64,000 nucleotides of DNA, from NCBI RefSeq assembly GCF_022637415.1, contig NZ_CP093340.1, forward strand, positions 620,001-684,000, in the 5' to 3' direction. Shown here piece by piece: positions 50,886 through 61,004 of the stretch. Within the stretch, counting starts at the first letter, position 1, and each line of letters opens with the position of its first letter. The notes beneath the pieces are model-generated. The model was not told where the DNA came from. It saw nothing but the letters and a program-made list of their open reading frames with translations, and did no database searches. The DNA is from Luteimonas sp. S4-F44. GTDB lineage: Bacteria; Pseudomonadota; Gammaproteobacteria; Xanthomonadales; Xanthomonadaceae. The position numbers and the translations under genes were made by a program.

Positions 50886-50970
50886 GTGGTCTCCCTGGTA
50901 GCGAGTATATTGGCTGGCGGCCCGCCTCTCCTCTCCAGCGCGGTGGCGCTGCCGTTCCCCGAGGTCCCTG

Positions 50971-52905
50971 ATGCCCCATCGTTCCGTTCGTCTCGCCCGC
51001 GCGGTGCTGTTGCTTGCGTCCGCGCTGCCATGCGCGTCCGTGCTGGCCCAGAACGCACCCGCCACCCCACCGCACGTGGAACGGATTCGGCATTGTCACC
51101 ACCTGGCGGTGATCGAGCCTGCACAGGGCCTGGTCGCGGCGCAGGCGTTGCTGGCCGACCGCGGGCTGCCTGTCGATGCCCGGGCAATGGCAACCATTTG
51201 TCTAGGCGTGGCGCAATTGTCGTCGGGGCAGGGTGAGGCGGCTGGACAGACTGCGACGCAAGCACTTGCGTTGTTGGACGATACCAAGGTGCCTGCCGAA
51301 GTGCGGACAAGTGGGCATAACCGGATCGCGCCCCTGGTCGCCCGGACCGGACGGCCGGATCTGGCGCTCCAGTTGGTGCAGGCATCGCTCTCCGAAGCGC
51401 TGCGCACCAAGAACGCGCCCGAGCAGCTCAACGCGCTGATCACGATTGCCCATCTGCGGGCGAACGATTTCGACGATCCAAAAGGTGCGCTGCCGTTCTT
51501 CCAGCAGGCGTATGCGCTTGATCGCAAACTGGGCCGGCCCGACGCGCCGCAGAACATCATGCTGCGCCACGACCTGGCATTGACGCTAGCGCAGACCGGC
51601 AGGCTCGAGGAAGCTTCGGCACTGTTCGACGAGGTCGACGCAGCAGCCGCCAAGTTCCCCGACATGCAGGGTGTTCGCAACAGGATTGGGATCTACCGCG
51701 CCGAAGCAGTTCGTGAGAGAGGAGATCTGCAGCAAGCGGAGGCGATGTTCCGCGCGGTGATTGCGCGGGCACGCGAGATTGGGGATGCCGGCGCCGAGGC
51801 AGGCGCCACTGATGGCTTGGCCCGGGTGCTGCTCGCCCAGGGGCAGGCAGAGGCCGCCAAGCCCTATGCCGAACGTGTGTTGGCACTCGCTGAAGCCGCG
51901 AGGATGCCGTCGGGGCATCGCAGCTCGCTGTACCTGATGGCCGATGTCGCCACTGCGCTGGGCGACACAAACGCGGCGGCAGGATATGCGAGTCGCGCGC
52001 GCGAACTCGACCGTGCGAATAGCCGGGGACAGACGGCTCGACAACTGGCGCGGCTACAGGCTGAAGCCGAACGAGATCTACAGCCCGAGCAGGTCGTCGC
52101 GCGCCAGGCCGCGGCACGCAATCGTATGCTGCGTGACCTCGGACTGGGGGCGTTGGCGATCATTGCTCTGGTCTCGCTGGTGTTGCTGCTCCGGACCCGA
52201 CGGCAAAAACAGCGTCTGACCGAGTTGAGCACGACCGATCCGCTGACCGGGCTGATGAATCGCCGCGCCGCTGACGGCGCGCTGCAGGCGTTGGCGGCCG
52301 ATGGCCGGCGCGCGGCGCTGGTGCTTCTGGACGTGGATGCGTTCAAGTCGATCAACGATCAGTTTGGGCATGATATCGGCGACGCGGCCCTGTTGCAGAT
52401 TGCGCGTTGCCTGCGCGAGACCTGCGATACGGGCGATGTGGTGGCGCGCTGGGGCGGTGAGGAGTTTCTGGTGGCGCGCGGCGACACATCCCGCATGGCC
52501 GCATTTGCGCTGGCCGAGCATCTGCGCCGGCAAGTCGAGCGGCTTCGCGTGGACGACGGCCGCGGCGGCATGCTGCCGCTGACGGTCTCGAGCGGGGTGT
52601 CATCGTTGCCGGTGTTCCCGGGCGACGCACCGCGCTGGCAGGACGCGATCCGTGTCGCGGATCGCGCGCTGTACGTGGCCAAGCGGGCCGGTCGCAACGC
52701 CTGGGCGGGCGTCTGGGGCCTGGACGCCGGCAATGGCGTCGATGTCTACAGTGTGCTGGACAATCCCAACCATGCGCTGCAGCAGGGCTGGATCGAGATC
52801 GGCGGCAATCGGCCGATGGATTGGTCGCAGGTGCGGCCCAAGGCGACGGGAGGCACGCGAGGCGGCGGTGGACCGATGCGACAGGAGACGGCCAGCCGGC
52901 CTTGA
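50971..52905 (+). CDS. TPR-containing diguanylate cyclase (GGDEF)
   Basis: A 644-residue membrane sensor making cyclic di-GMP. Signal peptide at 1-26 (VLLLASALPCASVLA), then periplasmic TPR-like helices (~40-360, such as 'AMFRAVIARAREIGDAGAEA'), a membrane helix at ~390-408 ('LGALAIIALVSLVLLL') and the GGDEF domain. 'STTDPLTGLMNRRAADGAL' opens the domain and the active site is 'GGEEF' at 495-499, an active form. The RxxD inhibitory site that should lie five residues earlier reads DTGD, so it should lack product inhibition. The last ~60 residues are unconserved. Its neighbourhood suggests a link to pilus control. Confidence 0.9.
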   Translation: MPHRSVRLARAVLLLASALPCASVLAQNAPATPPHVERIRHCHHLAVIEPAQGLVAAQALLADRGLPVDARAMATICLGVAQLSSGQGEAAGQTATQALALLDDTKVPAEVRTSGHNRIAPLVARTGRPDLALQLVQASLSEALRTKNAPEQLNALITIAHLRANDFDDPKGALPFFQQAYALDRKLGRPDAPQNIMLRHDLALTLAQTGRLEEASALFDEVDAAAAKFPDMQGVRNRIGIYRAEAVRERGDLQQAEAMFRAVIARAREIGDAGAEAGATDGLARVLLAQGQAEAAKPYAERVLALAEAARMPSGHRSSLYLMADVATALGDTNAAAGYASRARELDRANSRGQTARQLARLQAEAERDLQPEQVVARQAAARNRMLRDLGLGALAIIALVSLVLLLRTRRQKQRLTELSTTDPLTGLMNRRAADGALQALAADGRRAALVLLDVDAFKSINDQFGHDIGDAALLQIARCLRETCDTGDVVARWGGEEFLVARGDTSRMAAFALAEHLRRQVERLRVDDGRGGMLPLTVSSGVSSLPVFPGDAPRWQDAIRVADRALYVAKRAGRNAWAGVWGLDAGNGVDVYSVLDNPNHALQQGWIEIGGNRPMDWSQVRPKATGGTRGGGGPMRQETASRP

Positions 52906-52921
52906 TCTGTCGCCAGAAGCT

Positions 52922-52974
52922 AAAACCGGGGTCAGAGTGCAATTTCAAGGAAATTGCACTCTGACCCCGGTTTT
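52922..52974. repeat. GTCAG palindromic repeat, copy 2
   Basis: Perfect 24-nt arms (52922-52945 and 52951-52974) with core ACCGGGGTCAGAGT and a 5-nt loop CAAGG. It lies between convergent diguanylate cyclase and pilR genes and ends in TTTT/AAAA on either strand, so it could double as a bidirectional terminator. Confidence 0.9.
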
Positions 52975-52987
52975 GCGTTGCCTCGTT

Positions 52988-54385
52988 CTAGTCGATGCCG
53001 AGTTTCTTGAGCTTGTAGCGCAGGGCGCGGAAGGTGATGCCGAGCACGGCCGCGGTCTTGGTCTTGTTGTAGCGGTTTTCCTGCAGCGCTTGCTGGATCG
53101 CGGCGCGCTCGATGTCCTCGATGTAGGAGGGCAGGGCCGTGCCGGCGGTCTCGTAGGGACTGAGTGTGCGCGGGTCGGGCGGCAGCCGGGTCCCCGCCTG
53201 GGCTGCAGCGGCGGGGCTGCCGGCCATGCCGGGCTGGGCCGTCGGCAGGTGCAAGTCGGCAGCGGTGATGCGGTCGCCGTCGGCCATCGCCAGGGCGCGT
53301 TCGAGGATGTTTTCCAGTTCGCGGATATTGCCGGGGAAGGCATGCGCCTCAAGGGCGGCGATCGCGTCCTGCGCAAGCACCGGCGCCGGACGGCGCATGG
53401 CCTGGGCGAGCCGGCGCAAAATAGCGTCCGACAGCAGCGGCAGGTCGCCGGCACGCTCGCGCAGTGGCGGCACGGTCAAGCCGATGACGTTGATGCGGTA
53501 GTAGAGGTCGTGGCGGAAGCGGCCTTCGTCGACCAGCGTTGCCAGGTCCTTGTGGGTGGCCGACAGGATGCGCACGTCGACCTGCACTTCGGTCGAGGCG
53601 CCGACCGGGCGCACCGATTTTTCCTGGATCGCGCGCAGCAGCTTGACCTGCATCGGCAGCGGCAGTTCGGCCACTTCGTCGAGGAACAGCGTGCCGCCTT
53701 CGGCCGCCTGGAATAGGCCAGGCTTGTCGCTGTGTGCGCCGGTGAAGCTGCCCTTGCGATGTCCGAAGAACTCGCTTTCCATCAGTTCGTTGGGAATCGC
53801 GCCGCAGTTGACCGGCACGAACGGACCGCCGGCGCGTGCGCTCTGCGCATGCAGCATGCGCGCGACGAGCTCCTTGCCGGTGCCCGATTCGCCGTTAATG
53901 CAGACCGGTGCCTGGCTGCGCGCGACCTTGGCCAGCGTGTTGCGCAGCGTGACCATGGCCTCGGACTTGCCGAGCAGGCGACCACCGGCCGCGTCGTCGC
54001 TGTGGCGGCCGCGTTCGCCCAGTTCCAGTGCCTGGCGTACGAGACCGCGCAGCACGTTGATGTCGACCGGCTTGCTGACGAAATCAAACGCGCCGGCCTT
54101 CAATGCATCGACTGCGGCCTCGACGTTGCCGTAGGCGGTGATCACCGCGACCGGAGTGCCAGGAAAGCGCGTGTTGATCTCCCCGACCAGGTCCAGACCC
54201 GAGCCGTCGGGCAGGCGCATGTCGGTCAGGCACAGGTCGTAGTGGCCGTTGGCCAGCAACTCGCGGGCGGCCGCGAGGTTGGGCGCGGTGTCGGTACGCA
54301 GGCTCATGCGGCCCAGCGTGAGGACCAGCAGTTCGCGGATGTCGTGTTCGTCGTCGACGATCAGGGCGCTGCGGTGCTCGCTCAT
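52988..54385 (-). CDS. pilR: Sigma-54-dependent response regulator PilR
   Basis: A 465-residue NtrC-family activator of pilA. Receiver domain with Asp55 in 'LCLTDMRLPD' and Lys in 'FVSKPVD'; AAA+ domain with Walker A 'GESGTGKE' (~165-172), the sigma-54 contact loop 'GSFTGA' (the same variant as in Pseudomonas PilR), 'GGTLFLDEVAELPL' and arginine finger 'RFRHDLYYR'; Fis-type HTH at the end ('RYNKTKTAAVLGITFRALRYKLKKLGID' region). ATG 54385 gives the standard N-terminus. It is separated from pilS by 179 bp, which is unusual for this pair. Confidence 0.96.
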   Translation of the reverse strand: MSEHRSALIVDDEHDIRELLVLTLGRMSLRTDTAPNLAAARELLANGHYDLCLTDMRLPDGSGLDLVGEINTRFPGTPVAVITAYGNVEAAVDALKAGAFDFVSKPVDINVLRGLVRQALELGERGRHSDDAAGGRLLGKSEAMVTLRNTLAKVARSQAPVCINGESGTGKELVARMLHAQSARAGGPFVPVNCGAIPNELMESEFFGHRKGSFTGAHSDKPGLFQAAEGGTLFLDEVAELPLPMQVKLLRAIQEKSVRPVGASTEVQVDVRILSATHKDLATLVDEGRFRHDLYYRINVIGLTVPPLRERAGDLPLLSDAILRRLAQAMRRPAPVLAQDAIAALEAHAFPGNIRELENILERALAMADGDRITAADLHLPTAQPGMAGSPAAAAQAGTRLPPDPRTLSPYETAGTALPSYIEDIERAAIQQALQENRYNKTKTAAVLGITFRALRYKLKKLGID

Positions 54386-54417
54386 CGAAATCTGGCTGGG
54401 CGCTTGGCTTTTGCGGA

Positions 54418-54478
54418 GTGACCCATAGTGACAGCTTTTGCCAATAGTGACGAGGGTCACACTGGTGACGTCGGTCAC
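54418..54478. promoter_or_regulatory. Phased array of GTGAC/GTCAC half-sites upstream of pilR
   Basis: GTGAC or its complement GTCAC begins at 54418, 54428, 54447, 54456, 54465 and 54474. The last four are exactly 9 bp apart and alternate in orientation (GTGAC, GTCAC, GTGAC, GTCAC). It lies 33-93 bp upstream of the pilR start, in the gap between pilS and pilR. The pattern suggests cooperative binding of a regulator; its identity is unknown. Confidence 0.6.
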
Positions 54479-54564
54479 AGCGAACGCGGCCGGGCGCCCT
54501 GTTTTCGTGAGGGTTCGTGCGTTTTCATCGTCGTCCACGGCGTGTCCGCCGCGCCGGCTGTGGT

Positions 54565-56139
54565 TCACCCGCGCCGCGTACTGCGCCGTACTGACAGGGC
54601 GATCCGAAAGCATGCGCCGCCGTCCGGTGCGGGGACATAGTCGAGCCGTGCTTCGTTGGCGCGGCACAGTTCGTGCGCGATGTAGAGCCCCAGGCCCGTG
54701 CCGCTTTCGGAGGTGGTGAAGAAGGGGCGGAACAACTGACCCAGGGCGGTGTCTTCGACGCCGGGCCCGTGATCGCACACGCTGATGCAGGGTCGCTCGC
54801 CATCCTCGATGCGCAAGGTGATGCGCGCCGGCTCACCCGGTTGGCGGCCGTAGCGCACGGCGTTGTTGACCAGTGCAGTGAGCACCTGGTGCAAGTGGCG
54901 CGGGTCGACCACCGCGCGCACGCAGGCGGTGTCGCAGTCCACGTCCAGGATGGCGTTGTCGTCGGCGACGATCAGCCGGTAGTCCTGCACGAAGGCGTGC
55001 ACGGCGGCCACCAGCTCGACGGGCTCGGGCCGTGCGCGCTCGCGACGTGCCAGGCCGAGCACGCTCTCGACGATGCCGTTGGTGCGCACGCATTGCTGGT
55101 GGACGATCTGCAGCAGGCGGCGATCGCCGTCCTGGATGGCGTCCGATTCTTCGAGCAATTGCGTCGCGTAGCTGATCGCCGCCAGCGGGTTGCGGATCTC
55201 GTGGGCGAGGCTGGCGGAGAACCGGCCCATCGTGGCGAGGGTCAGCGATTCGGCGCGGCGGGTGACCAGCGAGGTGTCGTCGAGGAAGACGAGTGTATTG
55301 TCGCCGTCGGCGAGCAGGCGCACGAACCGCGGCATGACATCGACATGCTCGCGCAGTGCGAGCGGGGCATCGTCGCTGCTGCCGCTGCGCAGCCAACTGG
55401 CCAGTCGCAACGCCAGCGGCGGCGACAGGCGCGACAGCGGGCGGCCGTGCGGGTCGCCGTCGGCGTCGAGCAGGGCGAGCGCGGCCTCGTTGGCCCGGCG
55501 CACATGGCCGGCGCCGTCGACGAGCAGCACGCCGGTCTGCATGCGGCGGATGATCAGCTCGTTGATCTCGGCCAGGCTCTCGGCCTCGGCCTCGTGGTGG
55601 TCGGCCAGCGCCTGGCTCTCGCGGATCTGCTTGCCGAGCAGGCGGGTCAGCGATGCGGCCGCGAACAGGCCGAGTGCGAACATCAGCGGCTCGGCGATCG
55701 GGCGCGTTGGCGCGCGCGCGCTGGTCAGGCCGGCGAGCGGCCCGATCAGCAGCGAGGCTGCCGCGACCACGCAGATCAGCAGGCTGACGCGCAGGTTCAC
55801 GAACAGCGAAGCCGCCGCAACGTTGAACAGCAGCAGCATCGCCACGCCGGGCGCGACATCGGGGACGGCATGACTGGTCAGCGCCGCGACCAGGATGTCG
55901 ACGCCGATGCCGACTGTCGCGTGGGCGGCGTAGTCGGGGTTGGGCGCGCGGGCATGGATCAACAAGCCGACCGAGGCAACCAGGTAGCCCAGGCTCACCG
56001 GGACCGCGATCGCAGCGATCTCCACGCCGCCCAGCGCCTCGCCCCAGGGGCTGAAGACGACCAGCGCCAGCAGCGCGGCCTCGAGCACTCGGGACAGCGA
56101 GAACAGGGCCAGTTCGCGCTGCATCAGCGACCGGGACAT
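54565..56139 (-). CDS. pilS: Sensor histidine kinase PilS
   Basis: A 524-residue polar sensor kinase paired with PilR. Six membrane helices in residues ~10-185 ('[13 protein letters not shown]', '[21 protein letters not shown]', '[16 protein letters not shown]', '[19 protein letters not shown]'), a PAS domain (~205-275, '[25 protein letters not shown]'), then '[20 protein letters not shown]' with phospho-His ~313, N box '[10 protein letters not shown]', G1 'CDHGPGVED', F 'LFRPFFTT' and G2 '[12 protein letters not shown]'. In relatives PilS senses pilin levels. ATG 56139 is preferred as upstream frame residues are not conserved. Confidence 0.94.
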   Translation of the reverse strand: MSRSLMQRELALFSLSRVLEAALLALVVFSPWGEALGGVEIAAIAVPVSLGYLVASVGLLIHARAPNPDYAAHATVGIGVDILVAALTSHAVPDVAPGVAMLLLFNVAAASLFVNLRVSLLICVVAAASLLIGPLAGLTSARAPTRPIAEPLMFALGLFAAASLTRLLGKQIRESQALADHHEAEAESLAEINELIIRRMQTGVLLVDGAGHVRRANEAALALLDADGDPHGRPLSRLSPPLALRLASWLRSGSSDDAPLALREHVDVMPRFVRLLADGDNTLVFLDDTSLVTRRAESLTLATMGRFSASLAHEIRNPLAAISYATQLLEESDAIQDGDRRLLQIVHQQCVRTNGIVESVLGLARRERARPEPVELVAAVHAFVQDYRLIVADDNAILDVDCDTACVRAVVDPRHLHQVLTALVNNAVRYGRQPGEPARITLRIEDGERPCISVCDHGPGVEDTALGQLFRPFFTTSESGTGLGLYIAHELCRANEARLDYVPAPDGGACFRIALSVRRSTRRG

Positions 56140-56333
56140 CGCGGGGGCGAGCAGCGGCACGGGGGCTCCAGGGGGCGGTCCGGCGCCAGTATAGGCAGGC
56201 GCCGACGGTCCCGGCCGACCCGGCGATTTTGCCCGGCGGGCGCGCATGCGCGAGAATGGCGGACCCCGTCGGCCCGCCGCGCCTTGTGCGCCCGCCGGCG
56301 GTCGGCGACATTTCCTTCCCGTACGGACCCCAC

Positions 56334-57497
<1,164 letters not shown>

Positions 57498-57523
57498 CCC
57501 CACGCGACCAGGAAACTCATTCA

Positions 57524-58396
57524 ATGTCTGTTCTGATCAACAAGAATACGAAGGTCATCGTGCAGGGCTTCACCGGCCAGCAGGGCACCTTCCACGCGAC
57601 CCAGATGGTCGAGTACGGCACCCAGGTCGTCGGCGGCGTGACCCCCGGCAAGGGCGGCACCACCCACATCAACCTGCCGGTGTTCAACACCGTGCGCGAA
57701 GCGGTCGAAGCCACTGGCGCCGACGCGTCGGTGATCTACGTGCCGCCGCCGTTCGCGGCCGACGCGATCCTCGAGGCCGCAGCTGCCGGCATCAAGGTCA
57801 TCGTGTGCATCACCGAGGGCATCCCGGTGCTCGACATGCTGCGCGTGAAGAACGTGCTCAAGTCGCACCCCGATGTCACGCTGGTCGGCCCAAACTGCCC
57901 CGGTGTGATCACTCCGGGCGAGTGCAAGATCGGCATCATGCCGGGTCATATCCACCAGCCGGGCAAGATCGGCATCGTCTCGCGTTCGGGCACGCTGACC
58001 TATGAAGCCGTCAAGCAGACCACCGCGGCGGGCCTGGGCCAGTCGACGGTCATCGGCATCGGCGGCGACCCGATCAACGGCCTGAACTTCGTCGACTGCC
58101 TGAAGCTGTTCAACGAAGACCCGCAGACCGAGGGCATCATCATGGTCGGCGAGATCGGCGGCGACGCCGAGGAAGCGGGCGCCGAGTACATCAAGGCGCA
58201 CGTCAAGAAGCCGGTCGTAGGCTTCATCGCCGGCGCCTCGGCCCCTCCGGGCAAGCGCATGGGCCACGCCGGCGCGATCGCGTCGGGCGGCTCGGGCACG
58301 GCCGAAGGCAAGTTCAAGGCGATGGAAGCGGCCGGTGTGAAGACCGTCCGTTCGCCGGGCGACCTGGGTGCGGCGATCGCCGAGCTGGTCAAGTAA
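57524..58396 (+). CDS. sucD: Succinyl-CoA synthetase alpha subunit
   Basis: A 290-residue subunit with the CoA-binding Rossmann domain and the phosphorylated histidine. '[30 protein letters not shown]' region (CoA), '[20 protein letters not shown]' (active-site loop) and the catalytic His in '[14 protein letters not shown]' (~residue 247). Matches E. coli SucD (289). AGGAAA lies 10 nt before the ATG. It ends in a strong terminator at 58422-58451. Confidence 0.97.
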   Translation: MSVLINKNTKVIVQGFTGQQGTFHATQMVEYGTQVVGGVTPGKGGTTHINLPVFNTVREAVEATGADASVIYVPPPFAADAILEAAAAGIKVIVCITEGIPVLDMLRVKNVLKSHPDVTLVGPNCPGVITPGECKIGIMPGHIHQPGKIGIVSRSGTLTYEAVKQTTAAGLGQSTVIGIGGDPINGLNFVDCLKLFNEDPQTEGIIMVGEIGGDAEEAGAEYIKAHVKKPVVGFIAGASAPPGKRMGHAGAIASGGSGTAEGKFKAMEAAGVKTVRSPGDLGAAIAELVK

Positions 58397-58421
58397 ACGA
58401 TCCGGATCACCGGTGTTTCTT

Positions 58422-58451
58422 AAAAAGGCCGCCTTCGGGTGGCCTTTTTTT
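58422..58451 (+). terminator. Rho-independent terminator after sucCD
   Basis: Stem AAAAAGGCCGCC with GGTGGCCTTTTT (one G-T wobble), loop TTCG, followed by a T-run (TTTTTTT). It lies 25 nt after the sucD stop. A textbook intrinsic terminator with UUCG tetraloop. Confidence 0.92.
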
Positions 58452-58516
58452 GTGGTCTCGCCGCAGTGCGTGGACTTCTGCGAACTGATGACCACTTGCT
58501 TGCAAACCGGGGTGCA

Positions 58517-58572
58517 AAGCCGGGGTCAGAGTGCGATTTAGCCGCGCGAAAATTGCACTCTGACCCCGGCTT
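58517..58572. repeat. GTCAG palindromic repeat, copy 3 with partial left-end duplication
   Basis: Arms 58517-58539 and 58550-58572 (23 nt, one G-T wobble) share the GGGGTCAGAGTGC core. The outer pair is AAGCC/GGCTT here rather than AAACC/GGTTT as in copies 1 and 2, again changed on both sides. Just upstream, AAACCGGGGT (58504-58513) is a second, truncated left end with the copy 1/2 sequence. It lies between the sucCD terminator and the ccd operon. Confidence 0.88.
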
Positions 58573-58616
58573 CTCTGCGTGGTCGCGCCGGTCGGGACGG
58601 CCGTTCGGCCGCGCGG

Positions 58617-58655
58617 TTGACATGCTATGGTTGAATGCGCATGCTTCATGCGCAT
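58617..58655 (+). promoter_or_regulatory. ccdAB promoter and palindromic operator
   Basis: TTGACA (58617-58622) and the extended -10-like TGCTATGGT (58623-58631) are followed by a palindrome with 9-nt arms ATGCGCATG (58635-58643) and CATGCGCAT (58647-58655) around CTT. A third ATGCGCAT occurs at the ccdA start codon (58672-58679). The palindrome overlaps the expected transcription start, as for an autorepressed toxin-antitoxin operon. Confidence 0.6.
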
Positions 58656-58671
58656 CGAGAAGGGGCACGAC

Positions 58672-58950
58672 ATGCGCATCCGCGAAGACTACGCCGGCTA
58701 CGGCAAGCGCGCGACCAATGTCAGCGTCAACCAGGGATTGCTCGAACAGGCGCGTGCACTCGACATCAACCTGTCGGCGACGCTGGAAAAGGCGTTGGAA
58801 GCCGAGGTGCGCGCCCGCAGGCGCGCGCAGTGGCGGGAGGAGAACCGTGAGGCGATGGCCGCGTACAACGCGCGCATCGCCCGCGACGGGCTCGCCAGCG
58901 ACCGGGTTCGCGCCTTCAAGGCATCGCGGAAGGACCCGGCGGGGGCATGA
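58672..58950 (+). CDS. ccdA: CcdA-like antitoxin
   Basis: A 92-residue protein with a ribbon-helix-helix N-terminus ('RATNVSVNQGLLEQARALDINLSATLEKAL', residues ~12-41) that should bind the operator just upstream, and a charged C-terminal part ('REENREAMAAYNARIARDG', ending 'ASDRVRAF') that should wrap the toxin. This order is that of CcdA. An in-frame ATG at 58648 is possible, but AAGGGG 7 nt before 58672 favours the latter. The last ~9 residues beyond 'RVRAF' are extra. The stop overlaps the toxin gene by 4 nt. Confidence 0.88.
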   Translation: MRIREDYAGYGKRATNVSVNQGLLEQARALDINLSATLEKALEAEVRARRRAQWREENREAMAAYNARIARDGLASDRVRAFKASRKDPAGA

Positions 58951-59261
58951 GCCAGTTCTGCGTCTATGCCAATGCCGATCCGGCCTCGCGTCACGCGGTG
59001 CCCTGCTGGTTGAACGTGCAGAGCGATCTGATCGATACCGTGGAGTCGCGCGTCGTCGTGCCGCTGATTCCACCCGAGCAGGCCGGTCCGCTGCTCACCC
59101 GTCTGATGCCGACGCTGCCGGTCGCCGCAACAACGATGGTGATGGACACTGCGCAGATCACCAGCGTGCCCATGCAGATGCTCGGTCCACAGGTCGCGAA
59201 CTTGTCGGGCGAGCGACTGCGCATCATCGAAGCCCTGGATTTCCTGACGTATGGCATCTGA
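58947..59261 (+). CDS. ccdB: CcdB-like toxin
   Basis: A 104-residue SH3-like toxin that in the F-plasmid system poisons DNA gyrase. Conserved parts: 'FCVYANAD', 'PCWLNVQSDLIDTVESRVVVPL', 'TSVPMQMLGPQVANLSG' and 'IIEALDFLTYGI'. In F CcdB the C-terminal Trp99-Gly100-Ile101 is needed for killing; here it reads Tyr-Gly-Ile, so activity or target affinity may be altered. The antitoxin overlaps by 4 nt, and the 3' end overlaps nadE by 11 nt, tying a toxin-antitoxin pair to an essential gene. Confidence 0.88.
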   Translation: MSQFCVYANADPASRHAVPCWLNVQSDLIDTVESRVVVPLIPPEQAGPLLTRLMPTLPVAATTMVMDTAQITSVPMQMLGPQVANLSGERLRIIEALDFLTYGI

Positions 59262-60900
59262 CCCCGCCCGCCCCCTGCGCATCGCCCTGGCTCAGTTCGA
59301 CTTCCCGGTCGGCGACGTGGGGCGCAACGCCGAACGCATCGCCGCGATGATCGAGGAGGCAAAGATCGAGTTCGGCGCCGACATCGTCGTCTTCCCCGAA
59401 CTTGCGATCAGCGGCTACCCGCCCGAAGACCTGCTGATGCGACCGGGGTTTCTGATCGACTGCGAGGCGGCATTGATGCAGGTCGCCAAGGATGTGCACG
59501 GCATCGTCGCGGTCGTGGGCTGGCCCGAATCGGCCGGCAGCGTGCTCTACAACTCGGCCAGCGTGCTGCGCGACGGCAAGGTCGAGCGGACCTACCGCAA
59601 GCGCGAGTTGCCCAATTACAACGTCTTCGACGAGCGGCGCTATTTCCACGTCGACCCCGATGGCGGCTCGTGCGTGATCGACGTGCGCGGCGTGCCAGTC
59701 GGCGTGCTGGTGTGCGAGGACCTGTGGTTCCCCGAGCCGCTGGACGACACCGTGCGCGCCGGCGCCGAACTGGTCGTGGTGCCCAACGCCTCGCCCTACG
59801 AGCGCGGCAAGCATCGCCAGCGTGACGCCTTGCTGGCCGAGCGCACGCGCGATGCGGGCGTGGCGTTGGCCTATGTCAACGTGGTCGGCGGCCAGGACGC
59901 GCTGGTGTTCGATGGCGCCTCGGTCGTCGCCGATGCCGATGGCACCGTGCATCCAGCGGCGGTCGCGTTCGACGACCAATGGCTGGTGGTCGATTACGAC
60001 CGGCAGCGCCGTGGCTTCACCCCGGTGCTCTGGGTCGACGACGGCGACGAGAGCATCGACGCACTGGCCTGGCGCGCGGTGGTGCGGGGGCTGCGCGATT
60101 ACTGCGGCAAGAATGGGTTCTCGAAAGTGTGGCTGGGATTGTCGGGTGGTATCGACTCGTCGGTGGTGCTGGCGATGGCGGTCGACGCGCTCGGCGCCGA
60201 CAACGTCACCGCGGTGCGACTGCCGTCGCGCTACACCGCCGGCCTGAGCAACGACCTGGCCGCCGAGCAGTGCGCGCATCTGGGCGTGCGCATGCTCACC
60301 ATTCCGATCGAGCCGCCATTCCAGGGTTTCCTCGACACGCTGTCCGAGGCCTTCGGCGATGCAGCGCCCGACGTGACCGAGGAGAACCTGCAGTCGCGCA
60401 CGCGCGGCGCGATCCTGATGGCGCTGTCCAACAAGCACGGCGGGCTGTTGCTGACCACCGGCAACAAGAGCGAGTACGCGGTCGGCTACGCAACGATCTA
60501 CGGCGACATGTGCGGTGGCTACGCGCCGCTGAAGGATCTCTACAAGACCGAGGTCTTCGGGCTGGCGAAGTGGCGCAATACCGTTGCCGGAAGCCCGGTG
60601 ATTCCGCCGGCGGTCATCGACCGGCCGCCGTCTGCCGAACTTCGCGCCGACCAGCTCGACCAGGACTCGCTGCCGCCCTACGACGTGCTCGACGCGATCC
60701 TGCGCCGCTTCGTCGATCAGGAAGAGTCGCGCGACGAGATCGTCGCCGCCGGCTTCGACGCGACGACCGTCGACCGGATGCTCCGGCTGGTGCGCACCAG
60801 CGAGTGGAAGCGGCACCAGGCGGCGCCGGGCCCGAAGATCTCGCGCCGTGCCTTCGGCCGCGAGCGCCGCTATCCGATCAGCAACCGGTACTCGGGCTAA
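59251..60900 (+). CDS. nadE: NAD+ synthase, glutamine-dependent
   Basis: A 549-residue enzyme making NAD+ from deamido-NAD+. An N-terminal nitrilase-type glutaminase (~8-265) has the Glu-Lys-Cys triad: Glu50 in 'VVFPELAISGYPPEDL', Lys in 'YRKRELPNYNVFDERRYF' and Cys in 'VLVCEDLWFPEP' (~154). The C-terminal synthetase domain has P-loop 'GLSGGIDSSVVL' (~296-307) and 'TTGNKSEYAVGYATIYGDM'. ATG 59251 lies inside the ccdB end (11-nt overlap), so at least part of its translation is coupled to the toxin. About 200 bp with C/G repeats separate it from dtd. Confidence 0.96.
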   Translation: MASDPARPLRIALAQFDFPVGDVGRNAERIAAMIEEAKIEFGADIVVFPELAISGYPPEDLLMRPGFLIDCEAALMQVAKDVHGIVAVVGWPESAGSVLYNSASVLRDGKVERTYRKRELPNYNVFDERRYFHVDPDGGSCVIDVRGVPVGVLVCEDLWFPEPLDDTVRAGAELVVVPNASPYERGKHRQRDALLAERTRDAGVALAYVNVVGGQDALVFDGASVVADADGTVHPAAVAFDDQWLVVDYDRQRRGFTPVLWVDDGDESIDALAWRAVVRGLRDYCGKNGFSKVWLGLSGGIDSSVVLAMAVDALGADNVTAVRLPSRYTAGLSNDLAAEQCAHLGVRMLTIPIEPPFQGFLDTLSEAFGDAAPDVTEENLQSRTRGAILMALSNKHGGLLLTTGNKSEYAVGYATIYGDMCGGYAPLKDLYKTEVFGLAKWRNTVAGSPVIPPAVIDRPPSAELRADQLDQDSLPPYDVLDAILRRFVDQEESRDEIVAAGFDATTVDRMLRLVRTSEWKRHQAAPGPKISRRAFGRERRYPISNRYSG

Positions 60901-61004
60901 TGGCCACAGCTTCGCTCCGCTACCTGCTTGGGGAAGGCTGGTGTGAGGCCGGTGCTTCGTCTCTTTCCCTGCATTCAGGGGAGGGCCGGGATGAGTGCCG
61001 TGCT

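Noticed and set aside
53710..53780. GSFTGA instead of GAFTGA in PilR as an inactivating change
   Set aside because: The Ser variant is normal for PilR orthologues, as in Pseudomonas, so it should not be read as a loss of function.
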